From assembly GCA_016234205.1 (NCBI GenBank), contig JACRGN010000288.1, forward strand, positions 1-6,933: a stretch of DNA of 6,933 nt, given 5' to 3'. This document shows positions 5,668 to 6,933 of the stretch, piece by piece (the stretch's first letter is position 1; each line of letters starts with the position of its first letter). A model generated the notes under the pieces. That model was not told the origin of the DNA and searched no databases. It worked only from the letters and a program-made list of their open reading frames with translations. Both the position numbers and the translations under genes were made by a program. Source of the stretch: Nitrospinota bacterium (GTDB lineage: Bacteria; Nitrospinota; Nitrospinia; UBA9942).

Positions 5668-6231
5668 GTGAAAATTAAGGATATGCCAATTGTCTTAAAA
5701 AAAGATGCAAAATATACATATAGCGATTATCTGACATGGCCCAATGATGAGCAATGGGAGATAATAGATGGAAGGGCTTATAATATGAGTCCTGCCCCAA
5801 AGATAAGGCATCAAAATGTTGTAAGCAATTTTCATATTGCCCTGAAGACTTTTCCTGATAATAATTGCTATACTGGCATTGCACCAACAGATGTGGTATT
5901 TGATGATTACAATGTTGTCCAGCCCGATGTGTTTATTGTGTGCGATAAAAGTAAAATTCTTGAAACCCATATTCGTGGTGCACCCGAATTGATAATTGAG
6001 GTAACATCTCCCGCTAATGAGGTAAAGGATAGAAGAGAAAAAAAATCCCTTTATGAGAGATTTGGAGTTATTGAATATGTAATAGTGTTCGTAGAAGAGG
6101 AGTATTTAGAGCGATATATTTTAAAGGATAATAAATATACCGGACCTGAGATTTATAACCGTGATGAAACCCTAAAATTGGTAACTTTGCCGATAGAAAT
6201 CAACATCATGGCAATTTTTAAGGGAGTATAA
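5668..6231 (+). CDS. Uma2 family (DUF820) PD-(D/E)XK nuclease-fold protein
   Basis: A 187-residue protein of the Uma2 family, whose members have a restriction-endonuclease-like fold and mostly unknown roles. The family signature is complete: YTYSDYLTWPNDEQWEIIDG (16-35), MSPAPKIRHQ (40-49), then the active-site set. This set is Asp87 in VVQPDVFIV, Glu111 in ELIIEVTSP, and Lys125 in the KxxxY pattern before RFGVIEY. All three catalytic positions are present, so nuclease activity is possible. After EY the usual Trp is Val (EYVIVF). The listed start is GTG 5668; ATG 5683 gives MPIVLKKDAKYTY, which matches how many relatives begin, but an AAGG only 2 bases before it makes a poor site. It separates two PAS paralogues and may be a later insertion between them. 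Its stop codon is in the same frame as the following PAS gene. Confidence 0.85.
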   Translation: MKIKDMPIVLKKDAKYTYSDYLTWPNDEQWEIIDGRAYNMSPAPKIRHQNVVSNFHIALKTFPDNNCYTGIAPTDVVFDDYNVVQPDVFIVCDKSKILETHIRGAPELIIEVTSPANEVKDRREKKSLYERFGVIEYVIVFVEEEYLERYILKDNKYTGPEIYNRDETLKLVTLPIEINIMAIFKGV

Positions 6232-6236
6232 GTTAT

Positions 6237-6305
<69 letters not shown>

Positions 6306-6315
6306 TGAAAAATCT

Positions 6316-6933
6316 ATGTCCCAAGAAGAACTTCCCAAAGATGAAACTGTCAGTCAAAGGGCAATTTCTCGATCGCCCGTTCTGCTTTTCCTCATACTAA
6401 TTTTCTCTATTTTTGTTTCCGAGTTTTTCATAATGCTCATCTTTTCTTTCCTGTCGCTTCCTTCTTCTGAGTGGCTTTACTTCTTAGATGCCTTTTTGCT
6501 TGTGGTTCTGCTTTTCCCTGCACTCTACATTCTTATGCTGCGTCCCTTAACAAAGGCACGAGATGAGCTTGAAATAAGGGTCAGGGAAAGGACTGCCGAG
6601 CTTGAGAAATCAAATGAGAGATTACAAACAGAAGCCATTGAACATAAACAGGCAAAGGATAAACTCAGGGATTCGGAGGCACGTTACCGCTCACTCTTTG
6701 AACAGTCGCCTTACGGTATCCTTATTGTAGACCCTGAAACAGCAATGCCTGTTGACTTTAATGATGTAACACACAATCAATTGGGCTATTCAAGAGAGGA
6801 ATTTGCAAGGCTCGGTGTTTCTGATTATGAGGCAAAGGAAAAACATGAGGAGACAAGGGTGCATATAGAAAAGGTATTGCGTGAAGGGAGGGATACCTTT
6901 GAGAGTCTCCATCGCACAAAGAGTGGTGAGATA
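6316..6933 (+). CDS. Membrane PAS sensor protein, paralogue 2 (3' end outside window)
   Basis: A partial gene of 206 codons that stays open to the window edge. It matches the sensor at 4739 along its length: two membrane helices (about 21-46 and 57-75), then LTKARDELEIRVRERTAEL (78-96). The PAS start YRSLFEQSPYGILIVD (124-139) follows, then EEFARLGVSDYEAKE and VLREGRDTFES. Between TAEL and the PAS domain it carries 21 extra residues (97-117) absent from the first copy. These are charged and heptad-like, lengthening the signalling helix by three heptads. Its output domain lies outside the window; the Cys4 tail of the first copy is the simplest expectation. ATG 6316 has no ribosome site, and no other start codon exists in frame back to the Uma2 stop at 6229. 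The ACAG tract lies 24 bases upstream, so expression or the N-terminus may be phase-variable. Confidence 0.75.
   Translation, partial: MSQEELPKDETVSQRAISRSPVLLFLILIFSIFVSEFFIMLIFSFLSLPSSEWLYFLDAFLLVVLLFPALYILMLRPLTKARDELEIRVRERTAELEKSNERLQTEAIEHKQAKDKLRDSEARYRSLFEQSPYGILIVDPETAMPVDFNDVTHNQLGYSREEFARLGVSDYEAKEKHEETRVHIEKVLREGRDTFESLHRTKSGEI

Overview
This window looks like a bacterial chromosome segment, fairly AT-rich and rich in accessory genes. Degenerate GGDEF and receiver-TPR signalling proteins, a Uma2 nuclease, VapBC, PAS sensors and many dispersed intergenic repeats resemble uncultured Nitrospirota or Desulfobacterota-type genomes. That placement is an inference from gene style, and no marker in the window fixes the taxon. 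All supported genes lie on the + strand.

Left part (1-3176): after a short pyrimidine-rich leader come two genes overlapping by 4 bp. The first encodes a GGDEF-like protein whose active-site motif has been lost. The second encodes a receiver-like domain followed by TPR repeats. An A/T-rich spacer repeat separates them from an intact Mrp/ApbC-type P-loop Fe-S carrier gene (MIP18 domain plus ATPase), the one clear housekeeping gene.

Middle (3177-4702): a long purine/pyrimidine inverted repeat and a plausible promoter precede a DUF5618-like helical protein. A VapBC-type toxin-antitoxin pair follows, enclosed by two 101-bp direct repeats that differ at only 4 positions. Each repeat begins with sequence matching the last codons of the DUF5618-like gene and ends just after an ATGGCATCC start-like motif.

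Right part (4690-6933): two paralogous membrane PAS sensor genes flank a Uma2-family PD-(D/E)XK protein. The first sensor is complete and ends in a Cys4 module instead of a kinase domain; the second runs off the window. Their leaders are near-identical except that a single ACAG unit in the first is nine tandem ACAG units in the second. A conserved upstream ATG with a Shine-Dalgarno-like sequence is out of frame with both sensors. In the second leader it would come into frame if the tract lost one unit, which is the arithmetic of a phase-variable switch.

The most notable points are the candidate phase-variable leader of the second sensor, the repeat-flanked VapBC cassette, and the two sensors differing by exactly 21 residues (three heptads) in the signalling helix.
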